A stretch of DNA of 64,000 nucleotides. Origin: an uncultured Bacteroidota bacterium. Its GTDB lineage: Bacteria; Bacteroidota; Bacteroidia; Bacteroidales; VadinHA17. Where the stretch lies: NCBI GenBank assembly GCA_903824785.1, contig CAIJYD010000091.1, positions 1 through 64,000 of the forward strand, written 5' to 3'. Of the stretch, positions 18,032 through 27,531 are shown in pieces. Both the position numbers and the translations under genes were made by a program. The number at the start of each line of letters is the position of its first letter. The first letter of the stretch is position 1. The notes beneath the pieces are model-generated. The model was not told where the DNA came from. It did not search any database and was given only the letters and a program-made list of their open reading frames with translations.

Positions 18032-19435
18032 ATGGGTGGATTTTTTGGTGTAGTTTCTAAAACCCGTTGTGTTGAGGACGTTTTCTATGGTACGGATTAT
18101 CATTCCCATCTTGGAACAAAACGGGCAGGAATGGTTTTTATTGTACCTGAAAAAGGATTCAGGCGTTCAATACATAGCCTTGAAAACGCCTATTTCAGAA
18201 ATAAATTTGAAGATGAACTAAGTGGTTTTTCAGGAAATTCCGGACTCGGAGTAATAAGCGACACAGATCCCCAGCCAATATTATTCAATTCCCATCTTGG
18301 ACGTTTTGCAATAGTTACGGTTAGCCGTCTCGTTAACCTGTCTGATCTGGAAGATCGGTTTCTGAAGAAGAAAAAACATTTCACAGAGAATTTTGAAGGG
18401 AATATTAATCCAACGGAAGTTGTTGCAAACCTGATTTGCGAAAAGGATAGCTTTGTTTCCGGCATTGAGAATGTATTTGAAAACATAAAAGGTTCGTGTT
18501 CCATTCTTATACTTACTGATAATGGAATAATAGCTGCCCGCGACAAGCTGGGCAGAACACCTGTTGTTATCGGGAAAAGGGATGATGCATTTGCTGTGGC
18601 TTCGGAGTCCTGTTCGTTTCCAAATACCCGCTTCGAACTCAATTATTATCTTGGCCCCGGTGAGATAGTGCATGTTACCAGCGATGGATTTACCCAGCTC
18701 AGGAAACCGGGAGAAAAGATGCAGGTCTGTTCTTTCCTCTGGGTTTATTATGGCTATCCCCCGTCATATTACGAGGGAATCAATGTGGATGAATGCCGAT
18801 ACAGGTGTGGGGCGTCACTTGCCTGCAGAGATAATGTTGAGGCTGATTTTGTATGCGGTATTCCCGATTCGGGCGTGGGGCACGCAATTGGTTATAGCAA
18901 TGAAAAGAAGATTCCTCAAAAAAGAGCATATTCAAAATATACACCAACATGGCCACGCAGTTTTATGCCACAGAATCAGGGTCAGCGTGACCTTGTTGCA
19001 AAGATGAAACTCATTCCCAACAAGGCGGTTATTGAAGGGAAAAGCATGGTTTTTCTTGACGACAGCATTGTGCGGGGCACCCAGTTGAAAGACAGTACAA
19101 TTGATCTGAGGGAGTCGGGCGCTGCAGAAGTTCATATGCGAATCGCCTGCCCACCGCTTCTGTTTGCCTGCAATTTTCTTAACTTTTCAGAATCAAGATC
19201 AATATTTGAGCTTGCTGGCCGAAAAGCAATAAGCCAGCTCGGTGGAGATGAAAAGGATCTTAGTGAGTACGCTGATCCGGATTCGGAAAAATATTCAGAA
19301 ATGGTGGCCCAGATTGCTAAAAATCTTGATCTGGATTCACTTATATATCAACGGCTTGACGATCTGGTGGAAGCAATCGGACTGCCAAAGGAAAGATTAT
19401 GTACACATTGCTGGGACGGAACAAGTTATTATTAG
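18032..19435 (+). CDS. PurF-like amidophosphoribosyltransferase lacking the catalytic cysteine
   Basis: A 467-residue homologue of PurF, which makes phosphoribosylamine from PRPP and glutamine at the first step of purine synthesis. The PRPP loop is intact (VFLDDSIVRGTQ). Cysteines equivalent to the Bacillus 4Fe-4S cluster are visible (QVCSFLWVYYG, LLFACNF, and the C-terminal CTHC). The N terminus reads MGGFFG, however, where active enzymes have MCGI with Cys as the glutaminase nucleophile. It may therefore use free ammonia or have another role; a second, standard purF elsewhere is likely. nfo follows 80 bases later. Confidence 0.85.
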   Translation: MGGFFGVVSKTRCVEDVFYGTDYHSHLGTKRAGMVFIVPEKGFRRSIHSLENAYFRNKFEDELSGFSGNSGLGVISDTDPQPILFNSHLGRFAIVTVSRLVNLSDLEDRFLKKKKHFTENFEGNINPTEVVANLICEKDSFVSGIENVFENIKGSCSILILTDNGIIAARDKLGRTPVVIGKRDDAFAVASESCSFPNTRFELNYYLGPGEIVHVTSDGFTQLRKPGEKMQVCSFLWVYYGYPPSYYEGINVDECRYRCGASLACRDNVEADFVCGIPDSGVGHAIGYSNEKKIPQKRAYSKYTPTWPRSFMPQNQGQRDLVAKMKLIPNKAVIEGKSMVFLDDSIVRGTQLKDSTIDLRESGAAEVHMRIACPPLLFACNFLNFSESRSIFELAGRKAISQLGGDEKDLSEYADPDSEKYSEMVAQIAKNLDLDSLIYQRLDDLVEAIGLPKERLCTHCWDGTSYY

Positions 19436-19515
19436 GCAACAGGAATTATGCAGATTCCGGATGTGTGTGAAACCGGAATCAGAACACTTTTGATATAAAC
19501 AAATATCTCCTTATT

Positions 19516-20361
19516 ATGAAATATATTGGTGCACATGTTAGTGCTTCCGGAGGTGTTGATAACGCTCCGGTTAACGCAAACGCAATAGGAGCGAGGGCTT
19601 TTGCTCTCTTTACAAAAAATCAGAGACAATGGTTTTCCAATCCCCTTACCCTGGCGACCATTTCACTTTTCCGTGGAAACTGTGAGAAGTTTGATTATAA
19701 GCCATTTCAGATCCTGCCTCACGACAGTTACCTTATTAATTTAGGCCATCCTGAAGAGGAGCCTCTGGAAAAATCGAGAGCCGCATTTCTTGACGAGATG
19801 CAGAGATGTGAGCAACTGGGTCTTGACAGGCTTAATTTTCATCCCGGGAGCCATCTGAATTCGATCGGAATAGAAGAGTGTCTTAAAAGAATTGCAGAAT
19901 CGATTAACATTGTTCTTGACAAAACAAAGGGCGTTACTGCAGTAATTGAAAACACTGCCGGCCAGGGAACAAATCTTGGTCATACATTTGAGCAGCTTAG
20001 AGAGATAATTGATAATGTTGAAGATAAATCAAGAGTAGGTGTTTGTATAGATACCTGCCATGCCTTTACTTCGGGGTATGATGTAAAAACAGCAGAAGGA
20101 TTTAAAAAGACATTTGAACAATTCAGTGAAGTTGTCGGTTTTGAATACCTGAAAGGAATGCACCTGAATGACTCAAAAAAAGATCTGGGAACCAGGGTAG
20201 ACAGACATGATAACATTGGAGCCGGCTTTGTCGGAGAAGAGACCTTCAGAATTCTGATGAACGACCCCAGGTTCGATAATATCCCGCTGATACTTGAAAC
20301 ACCGGAAGAATCACTATGGGAGGCAGAGATAAAAAAACTCTATTCCTTTATTGAAAAGTAA
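19516..20361 (+). CDS. nfo: endonuclease IV (AP endonuclease)
   Basis: Zinc-dependent apurinic/apyrimidinic endonuclease of base-excision repair. The 281-residue TIM barrel shows the metal-binding segments [34 protein letters not shown] and [20 protein letters not shown], all with the expected His/Asp/Glu residues. It is probably co-transcribed with the PurF-like gene. Confidence 0.96.
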   Translation: MKYIGAHVSASGGVDNAPVNANAIGARAFALFTKNQRQWFSNPLTLATISLFRGNCEKFDYKPFQILPHDSYLINLGHPEEEPLEKSRAAFLDEMQRCEQLGLDRLNFHPGSHLNSIGIEECLKRIAESINIVLDKTKGVTAVIENTAGQGTNLGHTFEQLREIIDNVEDKSRVGVCIDTCHAFTSGYDVKTAEGFKKTFEQFSEVVGFEYLKGMHLNDSKKDLGTRVDRHDNIGAGFVGEETFRILMNDPRFDNIPLILETPEESLWEAEIKKLYSFIEK

Positions 20362-20398
20362 CCACCCGGAAACAGAGAGGAAAACGGATCCCGATAGA

Positions 20399-21175
20399 TC
20401 ATGGGTTAAGAAAAAGATGTTTTTCTTTTATCTTTTCTGCTGTTGCTTCATATCCGACAGTAAAAAGTTCATCTGCTTTTTCCGGATCGAGAATACCATA
20501 ATTCCTTAATACCAGCGGATCAATAAAAAGGTCGAATTTCTTAGCCTTTTCGCTGATCTCTTCCGACATCCTGAGAAGGAATGCCCGTTCTGCAATATTT
20601 ATAAGGCCACTGACTTTTTCCATATAACCAACAGGATTAACGAACGATCCGATAACAAAACTGCAGCTGTTTTCAATGGGATGAAGAGGCAGATTATCCA
20701 GGACACCACCATCGACATAACAGATATTATTTATTATTACAGGTTGAAAAAGTACCGGAATACTTGCCGAGGCAATAACCGGATTAAGCAGCTCACCCGA
20801 AGAAAAATAGACTGCCTTTCCATTATTCATATCAGTGGCAGTTACAAATAATGGAATTTTCAACTCTTCAAATGATGAGGCTCTTAAGCTGGCTTTTAAG
20901 ATCTTAATAATTCCCCCAAGCTGAAGCAGCCCTTCCCGCGGAAGCGCAGGGCGCATAAAGTCGAGCCGGCTGTGGGTATTCAGCAGCTTCATTATCTCAT
21001 TTGGGGAGTGGCCGTCGGCATATAAAACACCAATCAGGGCTCCTGCGCTGGTCCCGGATATTACATCAGGAAAGATACCGGCATCATTTAGTGCCTGAAT
21101 CACACCAAGGTGGGCAAATCCTCTGGCACCGCCACCACTCAATACGAGACCGGTTTTATACTTTTTGAGAGACAT
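20399..21175 (-). CDS. patatin-like phospholipase (RssA-type)
   Basis: Serine lipid acyl hydrolase of the patatin/RssA group, 258 residues from the ATG at 21175 (a GTG lies five codons upstream). The oxyanion hole is SGGGARG, the nucleophile elbow is GTSAG, and the catalytic Asp lies in DGG. The enzyme has no signal peptide and is probably cytoplasmic or peripheral. The physiological substrate is unknown. Confidence 0.9.
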   Translation of the reverse strand: MSLKKYKTGLVLSGGGARGFAHLGVIQALNDAGIFPDVISGTSAGALIGVLYADGHSPNEIMKLLNTHSRLDFMRPALPREGLLQLGGIIKILKASLRASSFEELKIPLFVTATDMNNGKAVYFSSGELLNPVIASASIPVLFQPVIINNICYVDGGVLDNLPLHPIENSCSFVIGSFVNPVGYMEKVSGLINIAERAFLLRMSEEISEKAKKFDLFIDPLVLRNYGILDPEKADELFTVGYEATAEKIKEKHLFLNP

Positions 21176-21320
21176 TATGTTGGTTTTCACAATTAGTTAC
21201 ACGAATAGAGCAATTCACAAATTTAATTAAAACCTTCTGTTCACCACAGGGCTAATAAAAAACTTAATACCCCAGGGAGAGTCATTGATAATATGCGTGT
21301 TATGAGAATGACCGGATTGG

Positions 21321-22607
21321 TTAAACCAATTCAACCAGCAATTTAATATTCAGAAAAGTAACAATAGCGGCAATAACCAACAGAACCACAGTAAGGAAAG
21401 GGCCATTGGCATATTTTCCCATAACCCTTTTTGATGATGTGAGATATATCTGGATTGCTACTGTGAACGGAAGTTGTATGCCGAGAAATACTTGTGATAG
21501 AATGAGACCTTTAAATGGATTTCCCACAAAGAAAATCAATAATAAAGCGCCAGCGAGGGAGATAATAATGCCAATCCGTGAGTGGTTATCCTTAACATCA
21601 TAAGGCTCCTTATACATTCCAGACACGATAGACCCGCCAGCCATTCCGGAAGTAATGGATGAAGCGACACCGGCAAGAAGAAGGGCAAACGCAAAAACAA
21701 CAACAGCATTTTTGCCGAGCAATGGCTCCAATAGTCTTTCTGCCTGTCCGAGCTCACTAACATTAATGCTTTGTTTAAAAAATGTTGCAGCAGCAAGGAT
21801 GATCATTGCGCTATTGATAGCCCAGCCGATTATCATTGAAAACAGAGTGTCGGCAAATTCAAATTTCAGCTGCTTTTTGATTATATTTTCATTCTGCAGA
21901 TTCCATTGGCGGCTTTGTATAACTTCTGAATGAAGGAAAAGATTATGGGGCATTACCACAGCACCAAGAACACTCATTATCAGTAACATTGAACCTTCCG
22001 GGATAGACGGTTTTACCCAGCATATTCCGGCAGCAACCCAATCAACATCAACCAGAAACAATTCATAAAGAAACGAGAGACCTATTATTGAAACAAAACC
22101 AATAATCCACTTCTCTGTTTTTTGGTATGAATTGGTTAATAATATTATTAATACAAAAACAGTTACAAGAATAGCGCCGGCATTAACAGGGATATCAAAA
22201 AGCATGTTTAAAGCAATTGCTCCACCAAGGATTTCTGCCAGTGATGTAGAAACTGAGGCAAGAACGGCAAAAGAGAGAATGGTTTTTGAGATCTTAGGAT
22301 GAATGTATATTGTTGCTGCCTCAGACAGACAAAGACCCGTTGCGATACCTAAATGAGCTACGTTGTGTTGAAGAACGATGAGCATAATTGTAGATAATGT
22401 TACAATCCACAGAAGAGTATAACCATATCCGGAACCGGTTGCAATATTTGCAGCCCAGTTGCCCGGATCGATAAACCCCACAGTTACAAGAAGCCCGGGA
22501 CCAATATATTTAAAAATGTCGAGCGCTCCGTAAGCGGGAGTGTGATCTTTTCGTTTCAGATCTTTTAATAACCCGAATGAGTTAAATAAATTCTTAATAT
22601 TCAACAT
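21321..22607 (-). CDS. Nramp-family divalent metal transporter
   Basis: Proton-coupled importer of Mn2+ or Fe2+ in the inner membrane, 428 residues with about 11 hydrophobic segments. The metal-binding TM1 motif is IDPGNWAANIATGSGYGY and the TM6 motif is MPHNLFLHSEV, both intact. A -7-like element (CAAATATA on the plus strand, 22664-22671) lies about 55 bases upstream. No MntR or Fur-type regulator is adjacent. Confidence 0.92.
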   Translation of the reverse strand: MLNIKNLFNSFGLLKDLKRKDHTPAYGALDIFKYIGPGLLVTVGFIDPGNWAANIATGSGYGYTLLWIVTLSTIMLIVLQHNVAHLGIATGLCLSEAATIYIHPKISKTILSFAVLASVSTSLAEILGGAIALNMLFDIPVNAGAILVTVFVLIILLTNSYQKTEKWIIGFVSIIGLSFLYELFLVDVDWVAAGICWVKPSIPEGSMLLIMSVLGAVVMPHNLFLHSEVIQSRQWNLQNENIIKKQLKFEFADTLFSMIIGWAINSAMIILAAATFFKQSINVSELGQAERLLEPLLGKNAVVVFAFALLLAGVASSITSGMAGGSIVSGMYKEPYDVKDNHSRIGIIISLAGALLLIFFVGNPFKGLILSQVFLGIQLPFTVAIQIYLTSSKRVMGKYANGPFLTVVLLVIAAIVTFLNIKLLVELV

Positions 22608-22731
22608 ACTGGATATCTACAAATCTTATTTGGTTGTTCCTGCATTGATGAAAAAAGCAAGAACAAATATAAACAATGCAATTGAAAATTATTAAGGGCT
22701 TTAATTTGCAGCATTTATTATCTATTAGTTT

Positions 22732-22739
22732 TAAATTTG
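22732..22739 (+). promoter_or_regulatory. -7 element for the creatininase-family gene
   Basis: TAAATTTG is an exact TAnnTTTG match 27 bases before the ATG at 22766. The nearest TTTG upstream (22705-22708) leaves a 23-base spacer, longer than the usual 17-20, so the -33 part is uncertain. Confidence 0.4.
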
Positions 22740-22765
22740 TTTAAAAGTGTAAACCAAAACATAAA

Positions 22766-23650
22766 ATGAAAAATACAAAAAACAGGTTTTTAGCTCTCGT
22801 CCTTGCAACCGCTGTTTTTGCTCAGCTCAACAGCCAGCAGGGTCTGCCATTTAAAATGGAAGAATTAACCTCACCGAAATTTCCCAAAGCAGTAAGCCTC
22901 TCAGGAGGTGTATGCGTATTACCGCTAGGGATAATTGAAAAACACGGACCCCATTTGCCAATCGGAACAGATTTATTTGAAGCCAGGGAGATATCATTTA
23001 CTGCTGCAAAGCAGGAATATGCTGTGGTTTTTCCTCCCTATTTTGTCGGGCAGATTTTTGAGGCGAAGCATCAGCCGGGGACTATTGCCTACAGTACTGA
23101 GCTGATGTGGAAAATGCTTGAAGAGACCTGCGGAGAACTGTCAAGAAACGGATTAAAAAAGATTATTCTTGTAAACGGACATGGAGGCAACACCAGTTTC
23201 CTTCAGTATTTCTGTCAGGCTCAGCTTGCAAGCCAGCATGATTATGTTGTTGTGCTGTTCCGTCCGGAAAGCGATCCTGCCACAGAAAAGGAGATTAAAT
23301 CCCTGAAGAAGGCGACACTTGACAGCCATGCCGGAGAGGAGGAGACCTCAATGATGTATTACCTTTATCCGGCTCTTGTTGATCAGGAAGCATTAAAAAA
23401 TGAATCAGGTCTTGATCAGGACCGGCTGAGTAAGTTACCTTTTGGTTATACCGGCATCTGGTGGTATGCAAAATTCCCGAACCATTTCGCAAGCGACATA
23501 AACACACCAAATAAAAGATTAGGAGAATTGCTGGTGAACAGTGATGCCGGCCAGCTTGCACAGCTTATAGCATTTCTGAAAAAAGATAACACCATACAAC
23601 AACTTCAGGAAGAGTTTATAAAAAAGACGCAAAACCCAATACAGAAATAG
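22766..23650 (+). CDS. exported creatininase-family amidohydrolase
   Basis: A 294-residue protein with a signal peptide (about 1-22, ending near QLNSQQ) and a creatininase/formamide-hydrolase fold. Metal-site motifs are PLGIIEKHGPHLPIGTD, NGHGGN and DSHAGEEETSMM. The family cleaves cyclic or linear amides (creatinine, formylated pterins or flavins), usually in the cytosol. An exported member acts on an unknown extracytoplasmic substrate. It is convergent with pdxH. Confidence 0.85.
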   Translation: MKNTKNRFLALVLATAVFAQLNSQQGLPFKMEELTSPKFPKAVSLSGGVCVLPLGIIEKHGPHLPIGTDLFEAREISFTAAKQEYAVVFPPYFVGQIFEAKHQPGTIAYSTELMWKMLEETCGELSRNGLKKIILVNGHGGNTSFLQYFCQAQLASQHDYVVVLFRPESDPATEKEIKSLKKATLDSHAGEEETSMMYYLYPALVDQEALKNESGLDQDRLSKLPFGYTGIWWYAKFPNHFASDINTPNKRLGELLVNSDAGQLAQLIAFLKKDNTIQQLQEEFIKKTQNPIQK

Positions 23651-23701
23651 ATTCCAGAACTGAATGTTTGGTTGAGAATAAAGATAAAGTGAATGAGCTC
23701 T

Positions 23702-24313
23702 TTACGGAGCAAGACGGTCAATAACCCATTGGCCGTTTTTCTTTGTAAAAATCAATCGGTCATGCAGCCTGAATTCTCCTGCCTGCCAGAACTCAAACCA
23801 GTCGGGAGAGAGTCTGTATCCGCCCCACTGCTTTGGCCTGTCAACAGGTTTATTGTTAAAAGAGTCTTTGTAGTAAAGATATTTTTTTTCAAGATGCTGC
23901 CGGTCCGGGATGACGGAGCTTTGTTCGCTTGCCCAGGCTCCGAGCTGACTCTCGCGAGGTCTTGTTCTGAAATATGAATCAGATTCATTTTCCGGAATTT
24001 TAAAGGCAACGCCCTCGATACGGACCTGTCTGTCTGATCCGGGCCAGTAAAACAGTAATGCAGCCCGAGAATTCTCTGATAACTGGGATCCTTTCTTGCT
24101 GTTATAATTGGTGAAGAAGACAAAACCGGCTTCATCGAACTCTTTTAACAAAACAGTCCTGACCGAAACCCGGCCGTCTGCAAAGGCGGTTCCAAGGCTT
24201 ACAGAATCAGCGTTTGCCGTTCCCGATGCAAGATGTTCTTTATACCATAAATCAAACTGAATAAACGGATTCGGATTTATACTCCTGCGGGAAAAGCTTT
24301 TATTATCTGGCAT
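23702..24313 (-). CDS. pdxH: pyridoxamine 5'-phosphate oxidase
   Basis: FMN enzyme that oxidises pyridoxamine or pyridoxine 5'-phosphate to PLP. I start at the ATG at 24313 (203 residues); an upstream in-frame extension to 24445 adds 44 hydrophobic, unlike-family residues. FMN/PLP-binding segments are RTVLLKEFDEAGFVFFTNYNS, SRAALLFYWP and the C-terminal RLAP. RPKQWGGYRLSP near the end is the family signature. Confidence 0.93.
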   Translation of the reverse strand: MPDNKSFSRRSINPNPFIQFDLWYKEHLASGTANADSVSLGTAFADGRVSVRTVLLKEFDEAGFVFFTNYNSKKGSQLSENSRAALLFYWPGSDRQVRIEGVAFKIPENESDSYFRTRPRESQLGAWASEQSSVIPDRQHLEKKYLYYKDSFNNKPVDRPKQWGGYRLSPDWFEFWQAGEFRLHDRLIFTKKNGQWVIDRLAP

Positions 24314-24417
24314 CTGGTTTTGTAAAAGATTACCTTGATAAAACAATAGAATAATATCAATGTTCTGTGAAGGACAAAATAAAATATATATCTTAACTGC
24401 CCAAAATTTAACGAACC

Positions 24418-25992
24418 ATGATAAACAGAAACCATTCAGGAGCAATCAAAACAGTCATTATCATTGCAATGACAGTATTACAGATGTCGTGTACCACAAA
24501 AACGCCATCAGATCTTTCAGAAGAAAGCATTATTCCCAAACCTGTTTCGATTACATCAACATGTGATTATTTTACATTGAATGCAAAAACAGCCATTTAT
24601 GTGAAGGGAGAGACCGCTGATATTATACGGATTGGCGGATTTCTTTCCGCTATTCTGAAACCGGCAACCGGTTTCCCCTTGAATGTAAAATCAACCATTG
24701 AAGCTCCCGGATCGGGCAATATTTTTCTGATGCTGTCAGATTCAGCTGAAACCAGGGGAGATGAAGGATACCTTCTGACTGTCACAAAAAAGCAGCTTAA
24801 ACTGGTTGCAAAAAGTCCGGCAGGTCTATTCCGGGGCATCCAGACGATAAGGCAGATTCTTCCTTCAGATATTGAACGCGATTCAATAGTTGAAAGGCCA
24901 TGGGAAATTGCCACAGGAACAATTGTTGATTATCCTGAATATTCCTATCGGGGAGCGATGCTTGATGTAGCCCGCCATTTTTTTGGTGTTGATGATGTTA
25001 AGCGGTTTATCGATTTCCTGGCCTGCTATAAGATGAATGTACTTCACCTTCACCTGTCCGATGACCAGGGCTGGAGGATAGAAATCAAATCGTGGCCAAA
25101 CCTTACAATACATGGCGGCTCCACCGAAGTGGGAGGGGGCACGGGAGGTTTTTATACACAGGAACAATATTCTGATTTTGTGAAATATGCAAGCGACCGT
25201 TATATCACACTAGTACCTGAAATTGATATGCCGGGCCACATAAATGCTGCACTTGCCTCATATCCTGAACTGAATTCCAATGGAAAGGCAACAGAACTTT
25301 ACACAGGAACCGAAGTGGGATTCAGCACACTTAGTACAAAAAAGGAGATCACATATAAATTTGTTGATGATGTTTTCAGAGAGCTGGCAACCCTGACACC
25401 GGGGCCGTATATCCATATCGGGGGAGATGAGTCGCACGTTACTAAAAAAGAAGATTATATTCCTTTCGTGGAAAGGGTACAGGATATTGTGATTGCTCAC
25501 GGGAAGCAGATAATCGGATGGGATGAGATCTCTCTTTCAACCTTAAGACCTAACGCAACAGCACAGTTTTGGGCAAATGCTGCAAATGCAAACAGGGCTG
25601 TTAGTCAGGGAGCAAAAATCCTTATGTCGCCCGCAGCAAGGACCTATATCGACATGAAATATGATTCAACGACCGTATTAGGATTAAGCTGGGCAGGTTA
25701 TGTTGAAATAGATAGTTCATATATCTGGGATCCGGCAAATTATGTTCCGGGAATCGGGCGGGAAAAAATTACCGGCATCGAAGCTCCGTTATGGACAGAG
25801 ACTATCACCAATATGAAAGAGCTGGAGTATATGGTTTTTCCACGGCTTCCGGGGCTGGCTGAAATCGGATGGACTACCTCCTCAGAAAGAAGCTGGGAGG
25901 AGTATAAAGTACGTCTGGGCAAACAAGGTGCCCGCTTAAAAGCGATGGATATTAATTTTTACCGCTCAAAGCAGGTCCCCTGGGTTGAATGA
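24418..25992 (+). CDS. GH20 beta-N-acetylhexosaminidase lipoprotein
   Basis: Removes terminal beta-linked GlcNAc or GalNAc from chito-oligosaccharides or glycans. The 524-residue protein has a lipobox LQMSC near residue 24, a GH20b N-terminal domain (about 35-150) and a catalytic barrel (about 155-500). HLHLSDDQGWRIEIKSWP and the catalytic HIGGDESH pair are present, as is the late WAGYVEIDSSYIWDP strand. It is probably attached to the outer or cytoplasmic membrane. Chitin or mucin-like glycan is the likely substrate, given GH18 and GH9 genes nearby. Confidence 0.93.
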   Translation: MINRNHSGAIKTVIIIAMTVLQMSCTTKTPSDLSEESIIPKPVSITSTCDYFTLNAKTAIYVKGETADIIRIGGFLSAILKPATGFPLNVKSTIEAPGSGNIFLMLSDSAETRGDEGYLLTVTKKQLKLVAKSPAGLFRGIQTIRQILPSDIERDSIVERPWEIATGTIVDYPEYSYRGAMLDVARHFFGVDDVKRFIDFLACYKMNVLHLHLSDDQGWRIEIKSWPNLTIHGGSTEVGGGTGGFYTQEQYSDFVKYASDRYITLVPEIDMPGHINAALASYPELNSNGKATELYTGTEVGFSTLSTKKEITYKFVDDVFRELATLTPGPYIHIGGDESHVTKKEDYIPFVERVQDIVIAHGKQIIGWDEISLSTLRPNATAQFWANAANANRAVSQGAKILMSPAARTYIDMKYDSTTVLGLSWAGYVEIDSSYIWDPANYVPGIGREKITGIEAPLWTETITNMKELEYMVFPRLPGLAEIGWTTSSERSWEEYKVRLGKQGARLKAMDINFYRSKQVPWVE

Positions 25993-25994
25993 AA

Positions 25995-27347
25995 TTAAAA
26001 AATCACTTCACCGGATCCCTTTTCCAGATCAAAACAGAGGATAGAGCCGGTTTTATCTGAATACCAGGTATCAGACTTAAGCTCCTTCAGGGATTTAACT
26101 CTTAACAGAGGCTTAAGTTCTTTACTGCCATTTTTTATTCCCGGGTTCCGTACAGAGGAGCTCAGTTTTAGCGTGAATCCGGGAGTGGCAAATGGTGCGT
26201 TCAGGACAATTCTCCCCGGATTAACGGTAATCGTTGTCAACTCTTTTGCAGCCCAGTATCTTGCAATTTCGCTCAGCTTCATCCAGACAAGATGGTCGTA
26301 TTTTCTGTCAAGCCTCGCTTTAACCTCTTTCAGTATATTGAATCCGGTATGTTCGCCATTATAATAAACCCCCGGCCAGTGGCATACAATAATTGCCGGT
26401 TCCCCGCTGTCAATTACATCAATCATCCTTCCCGAACCAAGATCTTCAGTAATGAATTTATCTGCGCTTCCTGGTACCATCCCGTCCCATCCGCCAAACC
26501 AGTCGCCGGTACAGCCAATGATGGATACAACACATTTCGGATCGGAGCCATTCAGCCCCGACGGATGCAAAACCTTAGGGGATACGCTGACCCCTTTTTC
26601 GGTGAAAAGGTCGCGGAAATAATGGGGGATTTCAGCCTTATAAACATCGCGTAAAGCATCCAGGGAGCCAAGGGCTAAATTGTTCTGGTTCTGACCGCCG
26701 TAACCACCGGGAGTTGTAAGCCCTTCGCACGGAAGTCCGGCTTCTTTTAAGATATTAAGGGCATATACCTGATATGCAGCAAGTTCATCAGCGCTTTTTT
26801 TCTGGCTCCATTCCCAGTTTTCCATATATTCAGGGGTCGGGAAAGGAAAAGGTTTTCCGGTTTTAATATCAATAACCCTGGTGTGGCTCACCATTTCAGG
26901 ATGAATGTCCCAGTCAGGAACCATTAATTCGCGGACAAGGTTCAGACTATCTTCCAGTTCCCGTTTGGTCCATCCAGGAATAAAACGATTAACCCAGCCG
27001 GTACAGGCAGGGTAAGGGACAATACTATATTTTCCTTTTACACCGTTCTCGTGGCACCATTCTCCAAATTCCCTGACGAAGCTGTCGGGTATTTCCCGTG
27101 GCAGCTTTCTCCAGTCTTGTTTATACTGATCTGGAAATACCTCTGCAAATTGTGGGATGCCATAGTGGGCCATATTTACAAGACAAGTTGAATCGTCTAT
27201 AATAAGACTTACAGGAACCCGGTTGTATGGGTTCAATACCTCTGCTTTGAGAGGCATTTCAGACATAAGGTTAACGCCGGGATAAGTGGCAAGTGCCGCT
27301 CCTCCGATTCCTGCCGTTTTAACGAATGATCGCCTTGTGTATTTCAT
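25995..27347 (-). CDS. Tat-exported polysaccharide-deacetylase-like protein
   Basis: A 450-residue protein. The N terminus TRRSFVKTAGIGGAALA fits a Tat signal. The core resembles a NodB-type fold: VPVSLIIDDSTCLVN holds the two Asp of motif 1, and HPEMVSHTRVI could be the metal-binding His motif. A long C-terminal beta segment follows (about 370-450). Deacetylation of a carbohydrate or another ester/amide is inferred from the fold; the assignment is moderate because conserved residues are spaced unusually. The stop is only three bases from the GH20 stop (convergent). Confidence 0.6.
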   Translation of the reverse strand: MKYTRRSFVKTAGIGGAALATYPGVNLMSEMPLKAEVLNPYNRVPVSLIIDDSTCLVNMAHYGIPQFAEVFPDQYKQDWRKLPREIPDSFVREFGEWCHENGVKGKYSIVPYPACTGWVNRFIPGWTKRELEDSLNLVRELMVPDWDIHPEMVSHTRVIDIKTGKPFPFPTPEYMENWEWSQKKSADELAAYQVYALNILKEAGLPCEGLTTPGGYGGQNQNNLALGSLDALRDVYKAEIPHYFRDLFTEKGVSVSPKVLHPSGLNGSDPKCVVSIIGCTGDWFGGWDGMVPGSADKFITEDLGSGRMIDVIDSGEPAIIVCHWPGVYYNGEHTGFNILKEVKARLDRKYDHLVWMKLSEIARYWAAKELTTITVNPGRIVLNAPFATPGFTLKLSSSVRNPGIKNGSKELKPLLRVKSLKELKSDTWYSDKTGSILCFDLEKGSGEVIF

Positions 27348-27531
27348 GGTTATATTGTTTTGATGGGGAAAGATACTTAAAATATGAATAGTGCAACCCC
27401 GGGGAAAAGAGAAAGAATAATAAAGAGGTTGAATAATGGTAGCAAATTCCGATAATGAGAGCTAACTTAGCACATCAAATGCGTGATTTGAAATCATAGC
27501 CTTTCCGGACTTTCGCCTGTAAAAAAAGATA

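Noticed and set aside
18190-18673. Two minus-strand frames of 130-150 codons inside the PurF-like gene
   Set aside because: Both are shadows of the PurF-like reading frame, which shows the PRPP loop and Fe-S cysteines.
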